Assembly (NCBI GenBank): GCA_046260155.1
Contig: JBJYXV010000007.1
Span: 71,105-135,104, forward strand
Source: PFL25 sp046260155
GTDB lineage: Bacteria; Chloroflexota; Anaerolineae; Anaerolineales; UBA4823
Reading direction: 5' to 3'
Length of the DNA: 64,000 bases
Of this stretch, positions 25,931-34,438 are shown one piece after another. A program made the translations under genes and the position numbers. Every line of letters starts with the position of its first letter. The stretch's first letter is position 1. The notes under the pieces were generated by a model that saw only the letters and a program-made list of their open reading frames with translations, searched no databases and was not told where the DNA came from.

Positions 25931-26200
25931 ATGAATGTCGGAATGCTGTGGTTTGATAACGACAAAAAATCTGACCTTTGTTCTAAAGTTTCCCGCGCAG
26001 CAATTTATTATCAAGGAAAATATGGGAATCCCCCCGACATTTGTTTTGTTCATCCGAGTATGGCTGGGCCCGATCAAGAAGATGACCAGGATGAGCAGAG
26101 TATGAAAGCCGGCGATGTTGAAGTTCGCTTGACGAAATCGGTGCTCCCACATCATTTCTGGATCGGCACCAGGAGCCCAGATGAGATCCTGGTTAAGTAA
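25931..26200 (+). CDS. Small conserved-looking protein in the SOS operon
   Basis: 89 residues, start ATG 25931 with GGAG upstream, 24 nt after the preceding stop and so under the same LexA control. Begins MNVGMLWFDND, contains an AAIYYQGKYGNPPDICFVHPSM segment and ends SVLPHHFWIG. No known domain. Soluble, mixed alpha/beta. Its 3' end overlaps the convergent holA by 8 nt. I believe similar small proteins occur elsewhere in Chloroflexota but cannot check. Confidence 0.65.
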   Translation: MNVGMLWFDNDKKSDLCSKVSRAAIYYQGKYGNPPDICFVHPSMAGPDQEDDQDEQSMKAGDVEVRLTKSVLPHHFWIGTRSPDEILVK

Positions 26201-27191
26201 GCTCGGCAATCAGAAGATCAATGCTCAATTCGTTATCCATCTTCCCCAGTTTCAATCTTGAGTCGATCTCCAGTAATTGATGAAAGATGCTATCCAGCTG
26301 TGGTTGGGTAAAATGATTCACCTGCTTGGCAAGTTTTTGACCAACATACGGGTGAACCTTTAGTAGACTGGTAATTTCTTGTTCTCCTCCCTGATGATCG
26401 ATGATCTCTCGGGATTGGACCAGCAGCCTGAACTGGCGCACGATCATTGGGAAGATACTTTGGATATCATTATCTGCCAGCAGCCGGTGAAATTCGATGA
26501 CAGCCTTCCGTCGATCACGGTTTCCCAGGGCATCCACAAAATCAAAGATCCCCCCTTCCGGCAGCATAGCTGTCAGCTCTTCGACATCAGCTGCGCTGAC
26601 CGGTCTCTGGTAATTTACATAGGTCAGCAGCTTGATGATTTCCTGTTCAGCAAGATTTACGTTTTCTCCAACCTTTGTTGACAGGCTGTTGGCTGCTCGC
26701 GGTTCAAACTCTCCACCCATCTTACGAGCTCGGCGAAGAATCCACCCGGTCAATTGAGCATTACCTGGAACGCTGTATTCTTTTATGTACACTTTACTGC
26801 CTTGCGATTTTGCCCATATTTTTAACCAGGATTTTTTCTTATCCCTCTTCTCTTCTTCAGTTGGCAGGGGGCCGTATTCTGCCAGCACAACTGCGCTTTC
26901 ATCCGGGAGAGTCTCCAGCAAAGATAAAACTCGTTTCCGATGCAGATCACTCTGCATGGCTGCCATGGGGTTTTTAACTACCGTCAAGCGACGCTCAGCG
27001 AGAAAAGGCATCGATCTACCCGCGGTTTCGAGATGCTCAATAGAGAGCGTGCGCCCATCCAGAGCGAGAAAGTTCAGATCGATTACAGCCGGGTCGCCGA
27101 TGCGCGATTTTAAATCTGCAATTTTCTCATTGATGGCGACGTGATCGTCTCCATAGAAAAGGTATACACTTGGCTTTTTCTGCTGCCCCAT
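26193..27191 (-). CDS. holA: DNA polymerase III subunit delta
   Basis: 332 residues, standard delta length. Starts with VYLFYGDDHVAINEKI (the clamp-loader N-domain where Walker A is lost), SMPFLAERRLTVVKNP in domain I, NLAEQEIIKLL and GGIFDFVDALGNRDRRKAV in domain II, and a helical C-terminal collar domain ending DNELSIDLLIAEL. Opens the sliding clamp within the replisome. Cotranscribed with the DUF6391 gene 2 nt upstream. Confidence 0.93.
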   Translation of the reverse strand: MGQQKKPSVYLFYGDDHVAINEKIADLKSRIGDPAVIDLNFLALDGRTLSIEHLETAGRSMPFLAERRLTVVKNPMAAMQSDLHRKRVLSLLETLPDESAVVLAEYGPLPTEEEKRDKKKSWLKIWAKSQGSKVYIKEYSVPGNAQLTGWILRRARKMGGEFEPRAANSLSTKVGENVNLAEQEIIKLLTYVNYQRPVSAADVEELTAMLPEGGIFDFVDALGNRDRRKAVIEFHRLLADNDIQSIFPMIVRQFRLLVQSREIIDHQGGEQEITSLLKVHPYVGQKLAKQVNHFTQPQLDSIFHQLLEIDSRLKLGKMDNELSIDLLIAELT

Positions 27192-27193
27192 TT

Positions 27194-27727
27194 TTAATTT
27201 CTGGTAGTGACCCGGTGAGCTTTCATGCGCCCCTTGCGGGCGACTGCAATCTCAATCACCTGCAGGTTCCCCGGCTCAGCTGAAGTCGTTACCTTCTCCT
27301 GCAGGATCATCCCAAGGGGTTGAGAAAAGATCACCGCCAGGGTTGCAAAGAACATGGCAAATGGGAGGCGTTCTAATTTGTCACGCGTCTTTTTCCCCAC
27401 TCCCAGCATAGCAACCCCAGCAGCAAGACCAGCCAGGATACCTGACGTCACGAAATTAGTACCGCAATTACGGTGCACGGCAAGTTCTTTTTCCCCCTTC
27501 CGCAGCCTATCGAGGCCTTCCTCAACAGCTTCATAGACATCTTCAATGGACACATCCCCGACGATCCAAAACCCACCTGTATCCGAATGTCCTGCAAGGT
27601 TGCGCTTTGGATAACGTTGCGAGAGGATATGCAGCGTGGCGTGCTCCAACCCATGGTTGCGCTGGACGCGGGAAACAATCGGCAGCTCACGCTTATTTTT
27701 TACTTGTATAGAATTACCATCACTCAT
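27194..27727 (-). CDS. DUF6391-type membrane protein
   Basis: 177 residues. RNHGLEHATLHIL near residue 24 is the family hallmark, with histidines that could bind metal; GTNFVTSGILAGLAAGVAML and LPFAMFFATLAVIFSQPLGMIL are membrane helices. A ROCGTN-like HRNCGTN motif sits at the start of the first helix. Function unknown. Two nt before holA. Confidence 0.75.
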   Translation of the reverse strand: MSDGNSIQVKNKRELPIVSRVQRNHGLEHATLHILSQRYPKRNLAGHSDTGGFWIVGDVSIEDVYEAVEEGLDRLRKGEKELAVHRNCGTNFVTSGILAGLAAGVAMLGVGKKTRDKLERLPFAMFFATLAVIFSQPLGMILQEKVTTSAEPGNLQVIEIAVARKGRMKAHRVTTRN

Positions 27728-27935
27728 TTATGGCTCCCTCGTGCCTAAATTTTGGCACTCGTGTTGATTATTATACCCGCGGCTCGGGTCTTTAACTCGG
27801 TTGAAGCGAAGCAGAATCCAAAAATTGGATTTGCTGGAAATCAACCCCCGATCGAGATTCAACTTGGATTCGTTGGCCAGGTAATACGGTTACGCTAGCG
27901 AATGAGCGGATTATATTTTGGAAGGAAATCAAACT

Positions 27936-28559
27936 TCAACGGTTGCCCCGCTGGTAAGCTTCGTAAGTCTCGAGCAAGGTGATTTGAATCTGGTCTGTGA
28001 AGCGGAAAATCTTGCGGAAAATATCGCTCCATGCTTTGGGGGTTTGAATCGAAGCATCTTCATATACAGCGAGCATCGCATCCAGCAGGGAGTTCCTGAA
28101 GAACAAGAATGCCCGGGAGGCTTCTGCTGGTGTCAGTCCTCTGCGCCACCCCCGTGAAGCATATTCAAAGCCCAGTGAACGGGCCTCTGCATCGTCATAT
28201 TCACCGTTCTGCGCCAGTGAATCCAGCAAGCCTTGCAGCAGCGCTCGTCCGCTGTGCCGGTATTGAAGACGCGCCTCGTCATCCAGTTTCTCGTACCACC
28301 CTTCACTCTCCAACGTGCCTTCACTCACCTTTACCCTGATGTTTTTCAAGGCTGCCTGCACCACCATACTGCCTTCGTCCATCCCATCTTCCCGGTGTGT
28401 TTGGATCCAAAGGTCAACATCTCTACGGCGGAAACGCCGGTGCCCGCCCTGCGTGCGGTGTGCAGGCAGGTGTCCTTGGTCTGACCAGCTGCGAATGGTG
28501 GAAGGGTGAACCCCTAACTTAACTGCTACCTCACTTAGACTGAGCCAATCCTCTGCCAT
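27936..28559 (-). CDS. MerR-type HTH regulator with helical sensor domain
   Basis: 207 residues. Residues 5-55 form an excisionase/MerR winged helix (WLSLSEVAVKLGVHPSTIRSWSDQGHLPAHRTQGGHRRFRRRDVD). After a linker, residues 70-205 form an all-helical domain (LGFEYASRGWRRGLTPAEASRAFLFFRNSLLDAMLAVYE) resembling RsbRD_N/PucR-type sensor bundles. 51 nt after the PucC-type gene, so it may control that carrier. Ligand unknown. Confidence 0.78.
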   Translation of the reverse strand: MAEDWLSLSEVAVKLGVHPSTIRSWSDQGHLPAHRTQGGHRRFRRRDVDLWIQTHREDGMDEGSMVVQAALKNIRVKVSEGTLESEGWYEKLDDEARLQYRHSGRALLQGLLDSLAQNGEYDDAEARSLGFEYASRGWRRGLTPAEASRAFLFFRNSLLDAMLAVYEDASIQTPKAWSDIFRKIFRFTDQIQITLLETYEAYQRGNR

Positions 28560-28610
28560 ACCCTTTTATATCCTTTGATTCGAAAATACGATAGTAGAAA
28601 TGTGAGATAG

Positions 28611-29915
28611 TTATCCATCACTTGCCATGGCTGCTTTTTCAATCACCGAAATAGATTTTGCTCGCTCACGAAACGCAGCTACGCTGATCCTGCGCAGAAG
28701 CAGCAAAGAAATGAGCAGTAGCAGGGCCAAAATCATAAAAACCGAGACATAAGCCAAGACTGGATTCTGCAGCACCTGGGTCAGTATATCACGCACGACT
28801 CCACTTAATAAAGCCCCGATTAAACGTGAAACTGCATTTGCCATTCCCCAGGCACCGATAAACAGGCCAACTTTGGCCGCAGTGGTCATGTCAAGCATTA
28901 AAGACAGGTTAGATACAGTGGATAGCCCGGTGCCAGCACCTAACAGGATCACACCCGTATAAAAAACTCCGGTGTTGAGTACAACCCCGCTGGCGGCAAT
29001 TAACAAAAATCCTCCAAAGGCAATTCCCCCTCCCCAGAAAGCGACCGTCCGTTTGCTGATTCGGCGCTCCAATACACCTGCGATTATTAAAGCCACAAGT
29101 GTGAATGTTCCCCAGATCGATGTAATGCGAGTCGTATCTTTCACCGGCATACCAAATGCTTCTCCACCAAACGGTTCTAAGAGGATATCCTGTCCAAGTA
29201 AAGCAATTAATAATACGATCAGGTAGACAAAAAAAATCGTTGCTTGCTTATTTTCCAGGATTGACGTTGCCATGAACCGCCAGGAATGACGTTCCTGCTC
29301 TTCTTTCTGGTCGGCAAAGGTCCGCTTTTCTAATTTTATCAAGCCAACCAATCCAAGAGACAGGGCTATGATACCGACAATCCAGAATGACCTGATCAGT
29401 GCTTCCGGTGTATATGGATCGACCAGGCGGCTTACCAAGAGCGAGGTAGCAATAATTCCAACGATCATCATGAAAAACATGACGGAAATCGTGCTGCCGC
29501 GATCTTTTTCGCCTGACAGGTCAGTCGCCAGAGAAAAATAAGAGACTGTGGCGAAGTTAAATCCCATCCCCCAGGCCCCAAACGCAAACAAACCAAAAAT
29601 CAACCCAACCAGGAAATTATCTACCAGCACAAAGGTTGCAAGTGGAGAGAGGACAACCCCGAGCACACAAAAAACTAACCCAATAGCGATGTATGGTGTC
29701 CGGCGCCAACCGAACAATGGGTGACGATCTGAGAATGAGCCGATCAGTACCTGAATCGGTGAAAGCAGGTATGGAAGAGAAGCAAGCACGGCGACCAGCG
29801 TGGCGGAAAAAGCTAATTCCTTAATCATCACCCGGTTTAAAGTGCTGTTGATCGGTACCAAAGTCATTGCAACTGCAAGATGGATCAATCCTAATTGTAG
29901 TCGTTTTACGAACAT
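28611..29915 (-). CDS. PucC/BCD-family MFS transporter
   Basis: 434 residues, twelve predicted membrane helices. PucC-like features: an N-terminal RLQLGLIHLAVAMTLVPINSTLNRVMI, the loop SDRHPLFGWRRTPYI after helix 2, FSLATDLSGEKDRGSTISVMFFMMIVG, and LFIGAWGMANAVSRLIGALLSGVVRD in the second half. Known relatives work with bacteriochlorophyll or light-harvesting assembly in phototrophs (PucC, LhaA, Bch2). No photosynthesis genes are in the window except the ChlI/VWA pair, so another tetrapyrrole or unrelated cargo is possible. Confidence 0.87.
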   Translation of the reverse strand: MFVKRLQLGLIHLAVAMTLVPINSTLNRVMIKELAFSATLVAVLASLPYLLSPIQVLIGSFSDRHPLFGWRRTPYIAIGLVFCVLGVVLSPLATFVLVDNFLVGLIFGLFAFGAWGMGFNFATVSYFSLATDLSGEKDRGSTISVMFFMMIVGIIATSLLVSRLVDPYTPEALIRSFWIVGIIALSLGLVGLIKLEKRTFADQKEEQERHSWRFMATSILENKQATIFFVYLIVLLIALLGQDILLEPFGGEAFGMPVKDTTRITSIWGTFTLVALIIAGVLERRISKRTVAFWGGGIAFGGFLLIAASGVVLNTGVFYTGVILLGAGTGLSTVSNLSLMLDMTTAAKVGLFIGAWGMANAVSRLIGALLSGVVRDILTQVLQNPVLAYVSVFMILALLLLISLLLLRRISVAAFRERAKSISVIEKAAMASDG

Positions 29916-30107
29916 CTGCTTTTCGAAACCCCAATCTTCCTTAGTAAGTATTGTTTGTTAAATTAATATATTATGAACAAGTAAATTTATCAGCTACTTC
30001 TCCTCCCCGTCAATGTAGATTTAAGCAGGTTTATTATTAGAATTTATAAAGATTTTGATGGATGTTTGCAGATATCTCGCCCAATCCATCCCCCAAGAGC
30101 AGAGCAA

Positions 30108-31505
30108 CTATTCATTGATCAACGCAAAATCCAAAGCCTGCCTCAGCGAGCTTGCTTCCACAACTTTAAGGGTGTCGGGCCATGGTTCATCTCTGCGAAG
30201 CCTGCTTGGGACAACTGCTTGTTTGAATCCGATATTGGCAGCCTCCTTCAACCGGGCTGTCATCTGACCGACCGATCTTAATTCTCCGGAAAGCCCTATT
30301 TCCCCGATCAAAGCCATATCAGCGCGCACGGGAAGATCGCGAGTCGATGATGTGATCGCGGCTGCTATCGCCAGATCAGCTGCAGGCTCGTTTACCCGCA
30401 GTCCGCCTACCACGTTAACAAAAACATCTTGTTCAGCAAGCCGCAATCCGATCCGTCGCGAGAGCACAGCTGTAATTAATAGGAGCCGATTAAAATCCAC
30501 CCCGTTAGGTGTGCGCCGAGGATTTCCAAAGGAGGTTGTACTGGTCAGGCCCTGGATTTCAACTAACAACGGGCGCGTTCCTTCCATGGTGACCGCGATC
30601 GCCGAGCCAGGAGCATTCACCAGGCGCCCAGCAAGGAAGGTCTCAGAAGGGTTGCTCACCTCTACCAAACCATTCTCCCGCATCTCGAATACCCCGACCT
30701 CCGATGTCGCCCCAAAGCGATTTTTTACCGAACGCAACAAGCGGTATGCCTGGAACCGTTCTCCTTCAAGATAGAGCACGGTATCAACGATGTGCTCCAG
30801 GACTCTCGGTCCAGCCAGCGTGCCTTCCTTGGTGACATGCCCGATCAGAAAGACAGAGATTCCGCTCGATTTCGCTAATTCCCGCAGTCTGGAGGTGGTT
30901 TCCCGTAATTGGGAGACCGAGCCTGCAGAGGATTCAAGCTCAGACAGCATGGTGGTTTGAATAGAATCTACGATCAATAACTCAGGCTTGAACTTCGCCA
31001 CATGCTCAAGGATCGTGCCTAGGTCTGTTTCCGTAACCAGGAGCAAATCATCCGGCAGGTCGTCATCTTTTACATTTTTGTCACGCAGTAATCGCACAGC
31101 ACGCATTTTTATCTGGCCTGCAGATTCCTCACCAGAGACGTATAGAACCAGGCCAGCCTTAGCCATCTCCAAAGCGGTTTGCAGCAGCAGGGTGCTTTTT
31201 CCAATCCCGGGATCCCCTCCTACGAGTACTATTGATCCAGGTACAACGCCACCACCCAACACGCGGGCAAATTCCTGGATGGGCAGCGGCAGCCGGTCCT
31301 CGCCACTTTCTCCAATTTCAGAGAGCCGGCGCGGGGTTGATTCTCCAACCAGGCCGCGAGAGAAGGTCGAGGCCTTCGATTTGGGCGAGCTAATCACCTC
31401 TTCCACCATGCTATTCCAGGCATTGCATTGGGGGCAGCGTCCCATATCGCGGGGTGAACGGCGCCCACACTGCTGGCATACATATTGCGTTCTTATTTTG
31501 GGCAT
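30108..31505 (-). CDS. radA: DNA repair protein RadA (Sms)
   Basis: 465 residues from ATG 31505. Zinc finger CQQCGRRSPRDMGRCPQC at residues 8-25, RecA-like core with Walker A GDPGIGKS (about 95), the RadA-specific SVKNRFGATSEVG motif (about 262), and a Lon-protease-like C-terminal domain. Branch-migration helicase in recombinational repair. The start has no Shine-Dalgarno; a TATAAT lies 6 nt upstream, so it is probably leaderless. Confidence 0.97.
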   Translation of the reverse strand: MPKIRTQYVCQQCGRRSPRDMGRCPQCNAWNSMVEEVISSPKSKASTFSRGLVGESTPRRLSEIGESGEDRLPLPIQEFARVLGGGVVPGSIVLVGGDPGIGKSTLLLQTALEMAKAGLVLYVSGEESAGQIKMRAVRLLRDKNVKDDDLPDDLLLVTETDLGTILEHVAKFKPELLIVDSIQTTMLSELESSAGSVSQLRETTSRLRELAKSSGISVFLIGHVTKEGTLAGPRVLEHIVDTVLYLEGERFQAYRLLRSVKNRFGATSEVGVFEMRENGLVEVSNPSETFLAGRLVNAPGSAIAVTMEGTRPLLVEIQGLTSTTSFGNPRRTPNGVDFNRLLLITAVLSRRIGLRLAEQDVFVNVVGGLRVNEPAADLAIAAAITSSTRDLPVRADMALIGEIGLSGELRSVGQMTARLKEAANIGFKQAVVPSRLRRDEPWPDTLKVVEASSLRQALDFALINE

Positions 31506-31511
31506 GCACAA

Positions 31512-31517
31512 ATTATA
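31512..31517 (-). promoter_or_regulatory. TATAAT 6 nt before the radA ATG
   Basis: Minus-strand TATAAT (31517-31512) followed by six bases and ATG 31505. No ribosome-binding site between. Leaderless layout. Confidence 0.5.
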
Positions 31518-31570
31518 ACTTAGCTGGCTCAATGATCTCTACCAGAGGCTAGCATGTTGGTTCTTAATCA

Positions 31571-31605
31571 AAAAAGGGCCCACAACTTAGTTGTGAACCC
31601 TTTGA
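31571..31605 (-). terminator. Intrinsic terminator of clpC
   Basis: On the minus strand AAAGGG..CACAAC pairs with GTTGTG..CCCTTT across a three-base loop and ends in six T residues, 22 nt after the clpC stop. Confidence 0.9.
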
Positions 31606-31626
31606 TCATCCACACAGGAAGTTAAT

Positions 31627-34113
31627 CTATCCAGTTGCCAACACTTCTTGTTCTTCGATGGGGTTTTCCTCTTCCTTATGCAAGGTGATCTCTTCATCAG
31701 CGACATCAACAATAATAGTGTCACCATCCTCAAATTCGCCTGCTAATAGGGTATCGGACAACTTGTCTTCGATTTGCTGCTGGATCACGCGGCGCAGTGG
31801 GCGGGCTCCCATTTCCGGGTCATAGCCCATTTCGGCCAGCAAGTCCAGTGCCGCCGGGGTGATATTGATTACAATCGCATGCTCTTCAAGCCGTTGGCTG
31901 ACTTTATCCAGTTCGAGCCGGACGATCTCTTTAATGCTCTCTTTACTCAGGGCGCGGAACACGATCACCGCGTCCACCCTGTTGATGAATTCTGGACGAA
32001 ATACTCGCTTCAATGAATCGAGGAGTTTTTTGCGCATCTCCTGGTATACCAAGCGCTCTTCAAGGTCTTCGTCTCGTTTCACATCGAAACCAATGGAAGT
32101 CTGGCGCTTGATCATATCGGCTCCCACGTTGGAAGTCATCACTATCAGGGCATTCCGGAAGTCCACCGTGCGCCCACGTGCATCGGAGAGGTGACCTTCT
32201 TCCATGATCTGGAGCAGCATATTGTGAGCCTCGGGATGCGCTTTTTCGATCTCATCAAAGACGACGATCGAATAAGGCCGCCGACGCAACGCTTCGGTTA
32301 ACTGCCCGGCTTCTTCATAGCCTACATAACCTGGTGGCGCACCTACCAGGCGGCTTACAGAATGGCGCTCCATGAACTCTGACATGTCTAACTGGATCAA
32401 GGCGTCTTCACTGCCAAACAGGAAGCGGGCCAAAGCCTTGGTTAACTCAGTCTTACCAACCCCAGTCGGACCCAGGAAGATAAACGATCCGATCGGGCGT
32501 CGAGGGTCTTTCAAACCAGCCCTGGCTCGACGGACTGCTTTCGAAATCGCCTCAATGGCTTCCTCCTGACCAACTATATGTTTCCGGAGGTCATCTTCCA
32601 TATTCAGCAACCGGATGGATTCCTCCTGGGCGATCTGCATCACAGGCACACCGGTCCACATGGAGACTACTTCGGCGATATCTTCAGCGGTCACAGTTGG
32701 ACTGTTGCTGCGATCCCACACGGTTTGCAGGCGCTCCAGCTGGCCCTCATATGCCTCCTGGCGCTCGAGAATCTCTTGAGCATCTTCATATCGGCCGTCT
32801 TCAAGAGCCAGTGCATGATTTCTGCGGCTTTCCTTAATCTGGTTGATCAGTTCTTTAGCAGTCTTGGCAGCGGGACTCTTATACATGCGGACACGCGAAG
32901 ATGATTCGTCAATCAGATCAATAGCCTTGTCCGGCAGGAAGCGGTCGGTCACATAACGAGAGGAGAGCTGTGCAGCTGCATCCAGGGCATCATCCGAAAT
33001 CGATAACCGGTGGTGCTCCTCATAAGCAGAACGAACACCACGCAGGATTTCGATCGTCTCATCAACATTGGGCTCTTCAACAAGGACTGGTTGGAAACGG
33101 CGCTCAAGAGCTGCATCGCTTTCAATGTGCTTGCGATACTCATCATGCGTTGTGGCTCCAATCACCTGCAGCTCGCCGCGCGATAAGGCTGGCTTGAGTA
33201 TGTTTGCCGCATCAACAGACGACCCTGCTGCTCCTGCGCCTACTAACATATGAACTTCATCAATGAAGAGGATCGCCTCTGAGGCCTTTAATTCATCAAT
33301 TACTCTCTTCAACCGCTCTTCGAACTGGCCACGATACATCGTCCCCGCAACTAAAGATCCTACATCTAGCTGTAAAACCCGCTTGTCGAGCAGTGGTGCT
33401 GGCACATCCCCCTCGAGTATCCTTTGTGCTAAACCTTCCACAATGGCAGTCTTGCCAACGCCAGGTTCTCCGATCAGGGCGGGATTATTCTTTGTCCGGC
33501 GAGCCAGGATCTGAATGACCCGCTCGATTTCCATGACACGCCCGACAACTGGATCTAATTTGTCTTCCTCAGCCAAGGAGGTCAGATCAATCGCCAGCTG
33601 ATCTACCAGGGGTGTTTTCTGCTGTTTTTCTTGTTGGGAGGATTTTCGCTCACTAGAAGTGCGCCGCGAAGAACTGCTTTCTTGAAGCACACGCCTCGTC
33701 TGCCGGCGGATTTGCTCCGGAGTGACCCCTAATTTCCTCAGCACATCATTGGCTACTCCCTCTCCATAGCGGACCAAACCTAATAACAGATGTTCTGTAC
33801 CAATATAATGGTGACCTAGGCGGCGAGCTTCATCGACTGCATACTCGAGGACCTGCTGGGTACCAGGTGAAAGATCCAGCTTGCCTCCTGGAGAGCTGCC
33901 TGTACCGGTCAGCCTTTCAACGATTTCCTGTACTCGCTCAGCCTCTAATCCTAATTCCCGTAATACTCGTCCAGCAACACCTCCATCTTCGCGGATCAGC
34001 CCCAGCAAAAGATGTTCTGTACCGATATAATTTTGACGCATGCGCTCAGCTTCCTGATGTGCTAAGCTCAGGACTCGTCGAGCTCTTTGGGTAAAGCGTT
34101 CCATGCTAGACAA
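31627..34113 (-). CDS. clpC: ATP-dependent Clp protease ATP-binding subunit ClpC; probable TTG start
   Basis: 828 residues. Two N-terminal Clp repeats (about 5-145), AAA1 with GEPGVGKT, a short UVR-like middle helix pair (EDGRYEDAQEILERQEAYEGQLE; much shorter than in ClpB), AAA2 with GPTGVGKT and VVFDEIEKAH, and the ClpP-docking type loop region. Unfolds substrates for ClpP. AGGAGG at 34120-34125 sits 6 nt from TTG 34113 but 15 nt from ATG 34104, so TTG is the better start. No clpP or mcsB nearby. Confidence 0.95.
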   Translation of the reverse strand: MSSMERFTQRARRVLSLAHQEAERMRQNYIGTEHLLLGLIREDGGVAGRVLRELGLEAERVQEIVERLTGTGSSPGGKLDLSPGTQQVLEYAVDEARRLGHHYIGTEHLLLGLVRYGEGVANDVLRKLGVTPEQIRRQTRRVLQESSSSRRTSSERKSSQQEKQQKTPLVDQLAIDLTSLAEEDKLDPVVGRVMEIERVIQILARRTKNNPALIGEPGVGKTAIVEGLAQRILEGDVPAPLLDKRVLQLDVGSLVAGTMYRGQFEERLKRVIDELKASEAILFIDEVHMLVGAGAAGSSVDAANILKPALSRGELQVIGATTHDEYRKHIESDAALERRFQPVLVEEPNVDETIEILRGVRSAYEEHHRLSISDDALDAAAQLSSRYVTDRFLPDKAIDLIDESSSRVRMYKSPAAKTAKELINQIKESRRNHALALEDGRYEDAQEILERQEAYEGQLERLQTVWDRSNSPTVTAEDIAEVVSMWTGVPVMQIAQEESIRLLNMEDDLRKHIVGQEEAIEAISKAVRRARAGLKDPRRPIGSFIFLGPTGVGKTELTKALARFLFGSEDALIQLDMSEFMERHSVSRLVGAPPGYVGYEEAGQLTEALRRRPYSIVVFDEIEKAHPEAHNMLLQIMEEGHLSDARGRTVDFRNALIVMTSNVGADMIKRQTSIGFDVKRDEDLEERLVYQEMRKKLLDSLKRVFRPEFINRVDAVIVFRALSKESIKEIVRLELDKVSQRLEEHAIVINITPAALDLLAEMGYDPEMGARPLRRVIQQQIEDKLSDTLLAGEFEDGDTIIVDVADEEITLHKEEENPIEEQEVLATG

Positions 34114-34390
34114 AGCCTACCTCCTACGATCTCACAAATAACATTGCCTCGAGGATCAATTCGCCTACATTTCGATTTTGATTACGAGACTTTTTATCCA
34201 ATTGCATTTTACCAGAGATTACGCGGCAACTGCCCAAATTGCATCTTGAATCGAGGCGAGTTAATAAAACTCTTAGGTTATGCGTTTTCTTGTGCAATCC
34301 GGCTGGAAAATAAGTTCTTCCGTTTATCTGGCCAGCCTAATTCCCGAAAAATCTGCTATTTCAAGGCACAAAGCCCGTAAAACCAACCCC

Positions 34391-34428
34391 TTAAAACAAA
34401 ACAGCGCACCAATTTCAAGCGCGCTGTT
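34391..34428 (-). terminator. Intrinsic terminator of the S1-like gene
   Basis: AACAGCGC (34400-34407) and GCGCTGTT (34421-34428) form a perfect 8-bp stem around 13 nt; on the minus strand a TTTGTTTTAA follows. The plus strand also has TTTTT after the hairpin. The rest of 34114-34390 shows no gene and presumably holds the clpC promoter. Confidence 0.82.
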
Positions 34429-34438
34429 AGTTTTTACC

